Assembly: GCF_003583365.1 (NCBI RefSeq)
Contig: NZ_QXED01000007.1
Coordinates: forward strand, 366,498-430,497
Length of the DNA: 64,000 nt
Origin: Fibrisoma montanum
GTDB taxonomy: Bacteria > Bacteroidota > Bacteroidia > Cytophagales > Spirosomataceae
Direction: 5' to 3'
The translations under genes were made by a program, and so were the position numbers. Numbering within the stretch: the stretch's first letter is position 1; each line of letters opens with the position of its first letter. The notes under the pieces were generated by a model. It was not told the origin of the DNA and did no database searches. It worked only from the letters and a program-made list of their open reading frames with translations. Positions 35,185-42,693 of the stretch are shown one piece after another.

Positions 35185-35634
35185 ATGAAAAACAACCTGT
35201 TGATCTGTCCAACCGACGGCGAGCAACTAAACGAGTCCAACGTGCGGATGGTGGCTTTTCTGGTCTTCCTGACCAGTCTGGCTTATCTCCTGACCGGCTG
35301 GTTTGGACTACCTCTGCTGCTGACGGTCGATTTTTCGCTCAGGGGTTTCAATCGCACCCGATACAGTCCCCTCGGTCGGCTGGCCGATGTCCTGGTGCGT
35401 ATCCTGCGCTTTCCTTTCCGAGCCACGAATGCCGCCCCCAAACGTTTTGCGGCAGGCATTGGCCTGGGCTTCACCATTGGCATCTCCACGCTGCATGGAC
35501 TGGGCTACGCTACAACGATACCCACGGTGGTCTTGGCGGTGTTTGCCGCGCTGGAATCCCTGGCCGGATTCTGCGCGGGCTGCTACGTGTATACGTTCTA
35601 CGTCCGGCTCGGTAATAAACTGGCGGTACGCTAG
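35185..35634 (+). CDS. DUF4395 membrane protein
   Basis: 149 residues from ATG 35185. The start MKNNLLICPTDGEQLNESNVRMVAFLVFL... and DFSLRGFNRTRYSPLGRLADVL are typical of DUF4395, followed by AAPKRFAAGIGLGFT and two further helices; four membrane segments in all. In other bacteria DUF4395 genes sit near sulphur-related (rhodanese, thioredoxin-like) genes, which together with a Cys-bearing Rrf2 regulator would fit sulphur or redox metabolism, but this is inference. It ends the operon; repeats and a hairpin follow. Confidence 0.83.
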   Translation: MKNNLLICPTDGEQLNESNVRMVAFLVFLTSLAYLLTGWFGLPLLLTVDFSLRGFNRTRYSPLGRLADVLVRILRFPFRATNAAPKRFAAGIGLGFTIGISTLHGLGYATTIPTVVLAVFAALESLAGFCAGCYVYTFYVRLGNKLAVR

Positions 35635-35670
35635 CTATTATCAACCAGCGGTACGGCGATTCGGCGGCAA

Positions 35671-35713
35671 CCGAAACGTCGGGCCGCCGAAACGTCGGGC
35701 CGCCGAAACATCG
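35671..35713. repeat. Tandem 16-bp repeats between operons
   Basis: CCGAAACGTCGGGCCG occurs twice head to tail (35671-35686, 35687-35702), and a third unit begins CCGAAACATCGG. Each unit contains an inverted CCGA...TCGG pair. Non-coding; may be a small dispersed repeat. Confidence 0.8.
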
Positions 35714-35732
35714 GATTAGCTATCCAACAAAA

Positions 35733-35758
35733 AACGGGACGGCGGCAACCGTCCCGTT
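35733..35758. terminator. Hairpin downstream of the DUF4395 gene
   Basis: AACGGGACGG pairs perfectly with CCGTCCCGTT around a 6-base loop. It has an A-run on the left but no T-run on the right, so a bidirectional or factor-dependent terminator before the SusC gene. Confidence 0.6.
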
Positions 35759-35830
35759 GAACCGCCGAAGCGGCTGGCTACAAAAAAATGCTCTGGCAAG
35801 CTTATTTTTTAACGTAACCAATACAAAGTA

Positions 35831-38800
35831 ATGCAAAAACTTCTAACTGTGTGGATAGTTTGGCTATTCACCGGAGGCTGGCTGCTGGCACAGTCAGTTT
35901 CAACCCGTCTGTCGGGGGTTATTCGCGCTGAAAATGGGGAGGCACTTCCCGGCGCTAACGTTGTTGTAAAAGGTCAGAATAAAGGAACGTCTTCGGACGC
36001 CAACGGCCGCTTCACCCTCGACACCCGTCCCGGTCAGACATTAGTCATTTCAGCCATCGGTTATCAGACAACCGAAACAACCGTTGATAACAGAACCGAC
36101 GTCAACGTAACCCTGCGGGAGTCTTCGTCCCAGCTCAACGAAGTGGTGGTGGTGGGCTACGGCACGCAGGACCGCAAAAATCTGGTCGGAGCCGTTACGC
36201 AGATCAACGCCGACCAGATCAAAAACCGACCGGTAGCCAGCTTTGAACAGCAACTGCAGGGGCAGGTAGCCGGGGTGCAGGTGTCGGCCAATACGGGCGT
36301 TCCGGGCGATGGCATCTATTTCCGCATCCGCGGCAATACGTCCATCAACGCCAGTAACGATCCGCTGTACGTCGTCGATAGGGTCTTCATCAACAACCAA
36401 TCACTGCAGAAGATCACGACCCAGGGGCAGGCCAACAACCCGTTGGCCGACATTAACCCAGCCGACATCGAATCCATCTCCATCCTGAAAGATGCCGAAG
36501 CAACGGCCATCTACGGGGCCCGGGCGGCCAACGGCGTGGTGGTAATCACGACCAAGCGGGGGGCATACAACTCAAAAACGAAAGTTTCGCTGAACGCCAG
36601 CGTCGGTCAGGCCTGGGCCCCCAAACTGTGGGACCTGGTGACCGGCCCCGAACACGCGACCATTATCAACGAGGCCTGGGTGAACGACGGCAAACCGTTC
36701 GAAACGCGTCCTTTCCGGCCGAAAGATCAACTGGTGAATGGCGTGGCGGGCCGCGGTTTACCCGACGAACAACCGACTTACGACCGACTGGGCGACATCT
36801 TCCGGACCGGTGCCTTGCAGAACTACGACCTGGCCGTATCGGGCGGCAATCAGCAGACCCGTTTTTATCTCGGCGGTGGGTATATGAGCCAGCAGGCGAC
36901 CCTGCGTACCAATGATTTTCAGCGGGCGAGCTTTAAACTCAACCTCGACCACGAGCTGACGAACCGGATTCGCGTCGGGACCAGCAACATCTTCTCACAG
37001 TCGAACCGCACGAACGCACGGGTGGGTGATGGTCCGCAGGGCGGAATTCTACAGGCGGCCCTGCACACGCCGACGTACCTGCCCAAGTTCAACGCTGACG
37101 GTTCGTACGCTAAATGGGCGGGTTTTGACAATCTCGACGTACTGATCAATAATACAGATATGCAGTCGATCAGTACCCGCTACATCGGCAATCTGTACGG
37201 CGAAATCGATATCATCGACGGCCTGAAGTTCCGCAGTAGCTGGAGCCTCGACTACAACATCTACGACGAATATGAGTACTGGAACACGCTGACCAACCGG
37301 GGTAGCGCAAGCCGCGGCCTGGCCACATCGAGCATCAGCAAAAACACCGTCTGGATCAACGAGCAGACGCTGACGTACCGAAGGACTTTCGGTGGCAATC
37401 ATTCGTTCGGGGCTCTGCTGGGCAACTCCGTACAAGGCAACCTGTCGACGCAGACCCAGGCCCAGGGCACCAACTTCCCATCCGACGCGTTCAAACAGAT
37501 TTCATCGGCGTCGGTGACAACATCCACATCGAGCCGGACGCGCAACAATCTGGCTTCGTTCTTCGGCCGGATCGACTACAATTTTGCCAGGAAGTACTTC
37601 ATCGAGGCCAGCCTCCGGGCCGACGCTTCCTCGCGATTCGGCACCAACAACCAATGGGGTTATTTCCCGTCGGCGGGTCTGGCGTGGCAGATAAAGCAGG
37701 AGAACTTCCTGCAGAACGTGACCTTCGTGAGCGACCTGAAGCTGCGGGCGAGCGTCGGCTGGACGGGTAACCAGAACGGCATCAACGATTTTGCCCCCCG
37801 CGGTCTGTGGGGGGGCGGCTATAACTACCAGGACAATCCCGGTACGTTTCCGGTGCAACTGGCTAACCCGGATTTAAAGTGGGAAACAACCCGACAGGTA
37901 AACGTGGGTCTGAACGTGGGCTTATTGAACAACCGGATCGGGCTGGAAGTGAACGCTTACTCGAAGTACACGTATGACCTGTTATTACAGGTGCCGCTGG
38001 CGCAGAGTTCGGGCTTTGCGTCGATTTACCGCAACGACGGCGAAATCAGCAACCGGGGGCTTGAGTTCAGCCTGAATACGGTCAATATCGAAAGCCGCGG
38101 CCTGACCTGGAACACAACCTTCAACATAGCGGCCAACGTCAACCGCATTGAGAAACTGTCGCTCCCGGTTGATGCAAACTACGCCACGCAGCGGTTGCTA
38201 CAAGGCTATCCATACCACGCCTTCTTCGTATACAAACAACTGTCTGTCAACCCCGAAAACGGTGATGCCGTATACGATGATTACAACAAAGACGGCATCC
38301 TGACGGCCGCCGACCGCCAGTACGTCGGTACGGCCCTGCCCAAGTTCGTCGGAGGACTGAACAATACGCTGTCCTACAAAGGGTTTGACGTATCGCTGTT
38401 CTTCAACTTCAGCTACGGCAACAAGGTCAACAACAACAACCGCTTCTTTCACGAATCGGGCGGTACGCGCGACGACCGCCGGGCGATCAACAAAAACCAG
38501 TTGAACCGCTGGCAGAAACCGGGCGACATTACCGACGTACCGCGCATCACGACGCAGGGAAATAACTACAATCTTAACCCGACCAGCCGGTTCATCGAAG
38601 ATGGTTCGTTTGTTCGATTGAACAGTCTCGTCATCGGTTATACGATTCCGAAGAATCTGCTGCGGAAAGTCGGCATAACATCCGCCCGGGTGTACTACAA
38701 CGGCTCAAACCTCTGGCTGCTCAGCAACTACCAGGGACCAGACCCGGAAGTGAACGTAACGGCGAACCCCACTACACAGGCGCATGACCTTGGCACCCCT

Positions 38801-38845
38801 CCGCTGCCACGTACCGCTCAACTTGGCTTAAATCTGACCTTGTAA
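35831..38845 (+). CDS. susC: SusC/RagA-type TonB-linked outer-membrane transporter
   Basis: 1004 residues, typical size. Signal peptide 1-20, then a carboxypeptidase-regulatory-like domain (SGVIRAENGEALPGANVVVKGQNKGTSSDANGRF, about 25-105), the E-V-V-V-V-G-Y-G-T-Q link, and a plug (VRGN/IRGNTSINASNDPLYVVD, IESISILKDAEATAIYGARAANGVVVITTKRG). A 22-strand barrel follows with the final strand ending RTAQLGLNLTL. With the SusD lipoprotein next door it imports large nutrients across the outer membrane using TonB energy. Two small hairpins lie in the 96-bp gap before susD (from 38847), which may tune the ratio. Substrate: see the cyanophycinase-family gene. Confidence 0.95.
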   Translation: MQKLLTVWIVWLFTGGWLLAQSVSTRLSGVIRAENGEALPGANVVVKGQNKGTSSDANGRFTLDTRPGQTLVISAIGYQTTETTVDNRTDVNVTLRESSSQLNEVVVVGYGTQDRKNLVGAVTQINADQIKNRPVASFEQQLQGQVAGVQVSANTGVPGDGIYFRIRGNTSINASNDPLYVVDRVFINNQSLQKITTQGQANNPLADINPADIESISILKDAEATAIYGARAANGVVVITTKRGAYNSKTKVSLNASVGQAWAPKLWDLVTGPEHATIINEAWVNDGKPFETRPFRPKDQLVNGVAGRGLPDEQPTYDRLGDIFRTGALQNYDLAVSGGNQQTRFYLGGGYMSQQATLRTNDFQRASFKLNLDHELTNRIRVGTSNIFSQSNRTNARVGDGPQGGILQAALHTPTYLPKFNADGSYAKWAGFDNLDVLINNTDMQSISTRYIGNLYGEIDIIDGLKFRSSWSLDYNIYDEYEYWNTLTNRGSASRGLATSSISKNTVWINEQTLTYRRTFGGNHSFGALLGNSVQGNLSTQTQAQGTNFPSDAFKQISSASVTTSTSSRTRNNLASFFGRIDYNFARKYFIEASLRADASSRFGTNNQWGYFPSAGLAWQIKQENFLQNVTFVSDLKLRASVGWTGNQNGINDFAPRGLWGGGYNYQDNPGTFPVQLANPDLKWETTRQVNVGLNVGLLNNRIGLEVNAYSKYTYDLLLQVPLAQSSGFASIYRNDGEISNRGLEFSLNTVNIESRGLTWNTTFNIAANVNRIEKLSLPVDANYATQRLLQGYPYHAFFVYKQLSVNPENGDAVYDDYNKDGILTAADRQYVGTALPKFVGGLNNTLSYKGFDVSLFFNFSYGNKVNNNNRFFHESGGTRDDRRAINKNQLNRWQKPGDITDVPRITTQGNNYNLNPTSRFIEDGSFVRLNSLVIGYTIPKNLLRKVGITSARVYYNGSNLWLLSNYQGPDPEVNVTANPTTQAHDLGTPPLPRTAQLGLNLTL

Positions 38846-38941
38846 ACCGTCATTTCGTGGTCATGACGGCCCGGTTCCTGAAACGGCCGGGGCCAGTCAA
38901 CGACACACAGACCGACGACTCACCAACATGACATTAGCCGT

Positions 38942-40303
38942 ATGACTACTACAAACCGCACATTCTTGATTTTCTCGTTGCTGGTTCTGCTCGCGGGTTG
39001 CCAGTCGTTCCTGGAGGTTCAGCCTGAATTGCAGATCGACGAGTCGCAGGCGATCACGAACGCCAGTTCAGCCGAGGTAGCGCTGAATGGCCTCTACAAC
39101 CGGCTGGGTAACGACAGCTACTACGGCTCCAATTTTCAGGCACTGGCGTACCTGTCGGGGGGCGATATCCAGTGGACCGGCTCGCAGGGGGCTCCCCAGG
39201 AGATTACGGCCCGCAAGCTGACCGCCGACAACGGCTACGTCGGCAACGCCTGGGCGGGTATTTACCGCACAATTCTGTCGGCTAATTACCTGATCGAAAC
39301 CGTTCCAGCCCTGACCGATCCGCAGCTGACGGCTGCCCGCAAAGATCAGTTCGTGGGAGAAGCCCTAACGATTCGGGCGCTGGCGTATTTCGACCTCGTG
39401 CGCGGTTGGGGCGGGGTTCAGCTGGTTCTGGCACCAACCCGACAACCGTCGGATAACACCGGCATCAAACGTAGCAGCGCAGACGAAACCTACGCCCAGG
39501 TTCTGAAAGACCTGACCGCGGCCGAACCCTTGCTGCCCAACACGACCAACCGCAACCGGGTAACACGCAAGACGGTCTGGGCGTTGCGGGCACGGTATCA
39601 TCTGTACCGCAAGGAATGGGCGCAGGCCGACGAGTACGCGAGCAAGCTCATTAGCGACGCTACCAATTACCGGCTTGCCAGACCTTACAGCGCCTTCTTC
39701 GCGAACAATGCGGTGGCAACACCCGAATCGGTTTTTGAACTGGCTTTCAGCAATTCCTTCCGAAACGGACACGCGAACTGGTGGCTCCCTCCTGCCCTCG
39801 GCGGTCGGCGCGAATGGGCACCGAATGCCCAGCTCGTTACGTTACTCAACGACCCAAACATGGGGGGTAATCGCAACGGTCTGATTGCGCAGACGGCCCC
39901 TCCCGGCAACCTGTGGTACGGGAAGCTCTACTACCGCAACCCGATCGGCACCGATCCGCAGTACATCATTCGCATCGCCGAACTGTACCTGATCCGGGCT
40001 GAAGCCCGGGCGCGGCTGGGTAAGCTCAACGAGGCCCTCGCCGATCTGAATGCGGTCCGCGACCGGGCTGGCTTATCGGCCCTCACGACCACGACAACCC
40101 CGACTCTGGAAGCTACGCTACTGGCCATTGAGCAGGAACGACGCGTCGAGTTTCCGTTTGAAGCCGACCGCTGGTTTGACTTGATCCGGACGGGACGGAT
40201 AGCCGCGGTCCTGGGCATCACGGACACGAAAAAATACGTCTTCCCCATCCCAACCAGCGAAATCCTTGCCGATAAAGCCTTGACACAGAACGAAGGGTAT
40301 TAA
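38942..40303 (+). CDS. susD: SusD/RagB-type nutrient-binding lipoprotein
   Basis: 453 residues. Lipobox LLVLLAGC with lipidated Cys20. The family features are present: VQPELQIDESQAITNASSAEVALNGLYNRLG, ARKDQFVGEALTIRALAYFDLVRGWGGVQLVLAPT with the TPR-like helices, and a C-terminal R-I-A-E-L-Y-L-I-R-A-E-A-R-A-R-L-G, then IEQERRVEFPFEADRWFDLIRTGR. It caps the SusC barrel from outside and captures ligand. It is on the short side for SusD proteins, a size common in peptide- or oligomer-specific members (weak hint). Second gene of the transport locus. Confidence 0.95.
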   Translation: MTTTNRTFLIFSLLVLLAGCQSFLEVQPELQIDESQAITNASSAEVALNGLYNRLGNDSYYGSNFQALAYLSGGDIQWTGSQGAPQEITARKLTADNGYVGNAWAGIYRTILSANYLIETVPALTDPQLTAARKDQFVGEALTIRALAYFDLVRGWGGVQLVLAPTRQPSDNTGIKRSSADETYAQVLKDLTAAEPLLPNTTNRNRVTRKTVWALRARYHLYRKEWAQADEYASKLISDATNYRLARPYSAFFANNAVATPESVFELAFSNSFRNGHANWWLPPALGGRREWAPNAQLVTLLNDPNMGGNRNGLIAQTAPPGNLWYGKLYYRNPIGTDPQYIIRIAELYLIRAEARARLGKLNEALADLNAVRDRAGLSALTTTTTPTLEATLLAIEQERRVEFPFEADRWFDLIRTGRIAAVLGITDTKKYVFPIPTSEILADKALTQNEGY

Positions 40304-40324
40304 CCACTGACTACAAACATCCTC

Positions 40325-41221
40325 ATGAAAACCACAACGCTTTTTGCCTTCATTATAGCTTCGCTCAGTCTGCTCCCGGCCCAGGCGCAAACCCAATCGC
40401 CGGCCAAACCCGTCGGGCCCGAGAAAGGGGCTCTGGTCATCGTTGGCGGAGGAGCCATGGGTCCCGAAATCTGGGGGCGATTCATCGAGCTGGCCGGTGG
40501 ACCGAATGCCAACATTGTCGTCATTCCCACGGCGGGCGAAGATTCGTCGATCGTGAACAGCGGTGCCCGCGACAAGAACCGGCTCCTGGATCTGGGGGTC
40601 AGGCAGGTAACCGTGCTCCACACCCGCGACCCTAAGGAATCCAATCAGGAATCGTTCGTCGCGCCCCTGAAGCGGGCCACGGGGGTCTGGTTCATCGGCG
40701 GTCGGCACTGGCGCTTAGCCGATTCATACCTCAACACCCTGGCGCATAAAGAATTTAATGCTCTGCTGGCGCGGGGTGGCGTTATCGGCGGTACGTCGGC
40801 GGGCGCTACGATCCTGGGCTCGTTCATGGTACGGGGCGACACCAAGGGCAACGCCATTCTGATCGGCGATCACACGCAGGGGCTCGATTTTATCCACAAC
40901 GTAACGATCGACCAGCACGTCCTGCGCCGAAACCGGCAGTTTGACCTGATCAATGTCATAAAAGAACGGCCTGAGCTACTCGGCATTGGCATTGACGAGA
41001 GCACGGCCATTGTGGTGCAGAAAAATACGTTTGAGGTAATCGGCAATTCGTTCGTAGGCATCTACACGGCCGAGCAAATTGCCAACAACGCCCAGTATCC
41101 ATCCGGCCAGAACAGTACCGGAGGCCCGTTCTACTTTCTTGGTCGGGGGCAAACGTTTGATCTGCAAACGAGAAAGGTGCTGACCCCCCAGCGGCTGCGG
41201 CCCAACGAACCCGCGAAATAA
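40325..41221 (+). CDS. Cyanophycinase-family serine peptidase (S51-like), exported
   Basis: 298 residues with a signal peptide (MKTTTLFAFIIASLSLLPAQAQ). The fold and active-site motifs of cyanophycinase are present: LVIVGGGAMG at 38-46, IPTAGED, the nucleophile G-G-T-S158-A-G-A, D196-Q197-H with R-R-N-R, and GIDE225-S-T-A. The substrate-side Gln of the G-G-D-Q/R-Q motif is His128 here (GGRHWRL). Cyanophycinase cleaves the beta-Asp-Arg polymer into dipeptides; the exported form would act in the periplasm or outside. It lies 21 bases after susD, so the imported or surface-bound ligand may be such a polymer. Family firm; exact substrate not proven. Confidence 0.87.
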   Translation: MKTTTLFAFIIASLSLLPAQAQTQSPAKPVGPEKGALVIVGGGAMGPEIWGRFIELAGGPNANIVVIPTAGEDSSIVNSGARDKNRLLDLGVRQVTVLHTRDPKESNQESFVAPLKRATGVWFIGGRHWRLADSYLNTLAHKEFNALLARGGVIGGTSAGATILGSFMVRGDTKGNAILIGDHTQGLDFIHNVTIDQHVLRRNRQFDLINVIKERPELLGIGIDESTAIVVQKNTFEVIGNSFVGIYTAEQIANNAQYPSGQNSTGGPFYFLGRGQTFDLQTRKVLTPQRLRPNEPAK

Positions 41222-41264
41222 GCCTATAGTCAACGTATAGCTAATCGTAAAACCAACGCAGGTT

Positions 41265-42686
41265 ATGACAAAAACAGCCATTACGGGCGTACCTTCGGAA
41301 TGGAAAGCTGAACTATCCGAGTTTGGCCCAATAACGGTTCCGGACGCCCAGCCAACGGCATCGCCTTCCGACTGGCGGGGGTCGGAAAAGCTGCTGTTCC
41401 GGTTTTTCTTTATCTACTTCATCATCCAGGCCGTTCCGCTGGATTGGACGTACTACCGCGATCTGTTCGCCATCGACTGGACAAACCTCCAGTACCGCGG
41501 CATCTTTTACCTGGCTCGCTATCAGCCCGAATTTTTCGACGGACCCGATACGTTCGCGAACTGGGCCATTGTCGCGCTGATCGCCGGGGTTGGTGCCGTA
41601 ATCTGGACGTATCGGGATCAGGGGGCCAACCACTATAATCAACTGTACTACTGGCTGCGGGTCGTTGTGCGGTACCGGCTGGCGGTCGGCCTGCTGGCGT
41701 ATGGGTTCATCAAGCTTTTTCCGTTGCAGGCGCCGTACCCATCGATCAGCAACCTGAATACCCATTACGGCGATTTCACCGCCTGGAAACTCTTTTCCTT
41801 AAGCCTAGGCATTGTACCATCGTACGAATCCTTCCTTGGTTTGGTTGAAATCCTGGGCGCGCTGTTGCTGCTGAACCGTAAAACCGCGGGCATAGGCACC
41901 CTCATTATCCTGCCGTTTACGGGCAACGTGTTCGTATCGAACCTGGCGTACGAGGGCGGTGAGTACGTGTATAGCTTCTACCTCGTCGTGCTGGCCCTGT
42001 TCATCTTTGCTTACGATGCCGTGCGGCTGTTCAGGCTGGTTTCGCTCGAACAGCCAACCGCCCCGAATCGCTTCCGGCTGGTACTTACCAAACCCTGGCA
42101 ACGAACGGCCCGCCTGGCGTTGAAGACGGCCTTCGTGCTGTTTTTTGTTGGTCTGTATGGCTACAAAACCTACGGTGGCTACCGCCAGGGACGGTATCAT
42201 TTCCCGCAACAGCCGGGCCTGGCCGGTGCCAGCGGGATCTACAACGTCAGCGAATTCCGCGTCAACAACAACGTACTGCCGTATTCCAGAACCGATTCGA
42301 CGCGCTGGCAGGATGTAGTTTTTGAGAAATGGGCAACCATCAGCATCAAGTCCAACCGGCCGGTCCGGCTCGACCGGTCCAACACGGAGGAGATGTACGC
42401 CAGCGACGCCGACCGCACCTACGAGTTGGCCGGTTCGCAGGGCCGCCATTACTACAGCTACGACGTAGACCCGGCCCGTCAGACACTTCGGCTTCGAAAC
42501 CGGAATAAAGCCCACGCCGGCGAAACGCTGACGCTCCGCTACAGCCGACCGACTCCGTCGCAGCTTATTCTGTCGGGCATTAATGAGGCCCACGATTCCA
42601 TTCATGTTGTGCTGGACAAAGTCAATAAAAAGTATCTGGTGGAAGAGGCAGCCAAAGCCGGCCGTCGCGGAACCTTAACCCTCTGA
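41265..42686 (+). CDS. DoxX-like multi-pass membrane protein (first of a tandem pair)
   Basis: 473 residues: about seven membrane segments between 45 and 250 (FRFFFIYFIIQAVPLDWTYY, AIVALIAGVGAVIW, YWLRVVVRYRLAVGLLAYGFIKLFP, YESFLGLVEILGALLLL, FVLFFVGLYGY...) and a C-terminal soluble domain of about 160 residues (SEFRVNNNVLPYSRTDSTRWQDVVFEKWATISIK, LILSGINEAHDSIHVVLDKVNKKYLV). The R-Y-R-L-x-x-G-L-L-x-Y-G-F-x-K-L pattern recalls DoxX/HTTM families. Function unknown. It is 43 bases after the cyanophycinase gene and 7 bases before its paralogue, so co-transcribed. Confidence 0.7.
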   Translation: MTKTAITGVPSEWKAELSEFGPITVPDAQPTASPSDWRGSEKLLFRFFFIYFIIQAVPLDWTYYRDLFAIDWTNLQYRGIFYLARYQPEFFDGPDTFANWAIVALIAGVGAVIWTYRDQGANHYNQLYYWLRVVVRYRLAVGLLAYGFIKLFPLQAPYPSISNLNTHYGDFTAWKLFSLSLGIVPSYESFLGLVEILGALLLLNRKTAGIGTLIILPFTGNVFVSNLAYEGGEYVYSFYLVVLALFIFAYDAVRLFRLVSLEQPTAPNRFRLVLTKPWQRTARLALKTAFVLFFVGLYGYKTYGGYRQGRYHFPQQPGLAGASGIYNVSEFRVNNNVLPYSRTDSTRWQDVVFEKWATISIKSNRPVRLDRSNTEEMYASDADRTYELAGSQGRHYYSYDVDPARQTLRLRNRNKAHAGETLTLRYSRPTPSQLILSGINEAHDSIHVVLDKVNKKYLVEEAAKAGRRGTLTL

Positions 42687-42693
42687 TGTAGTC

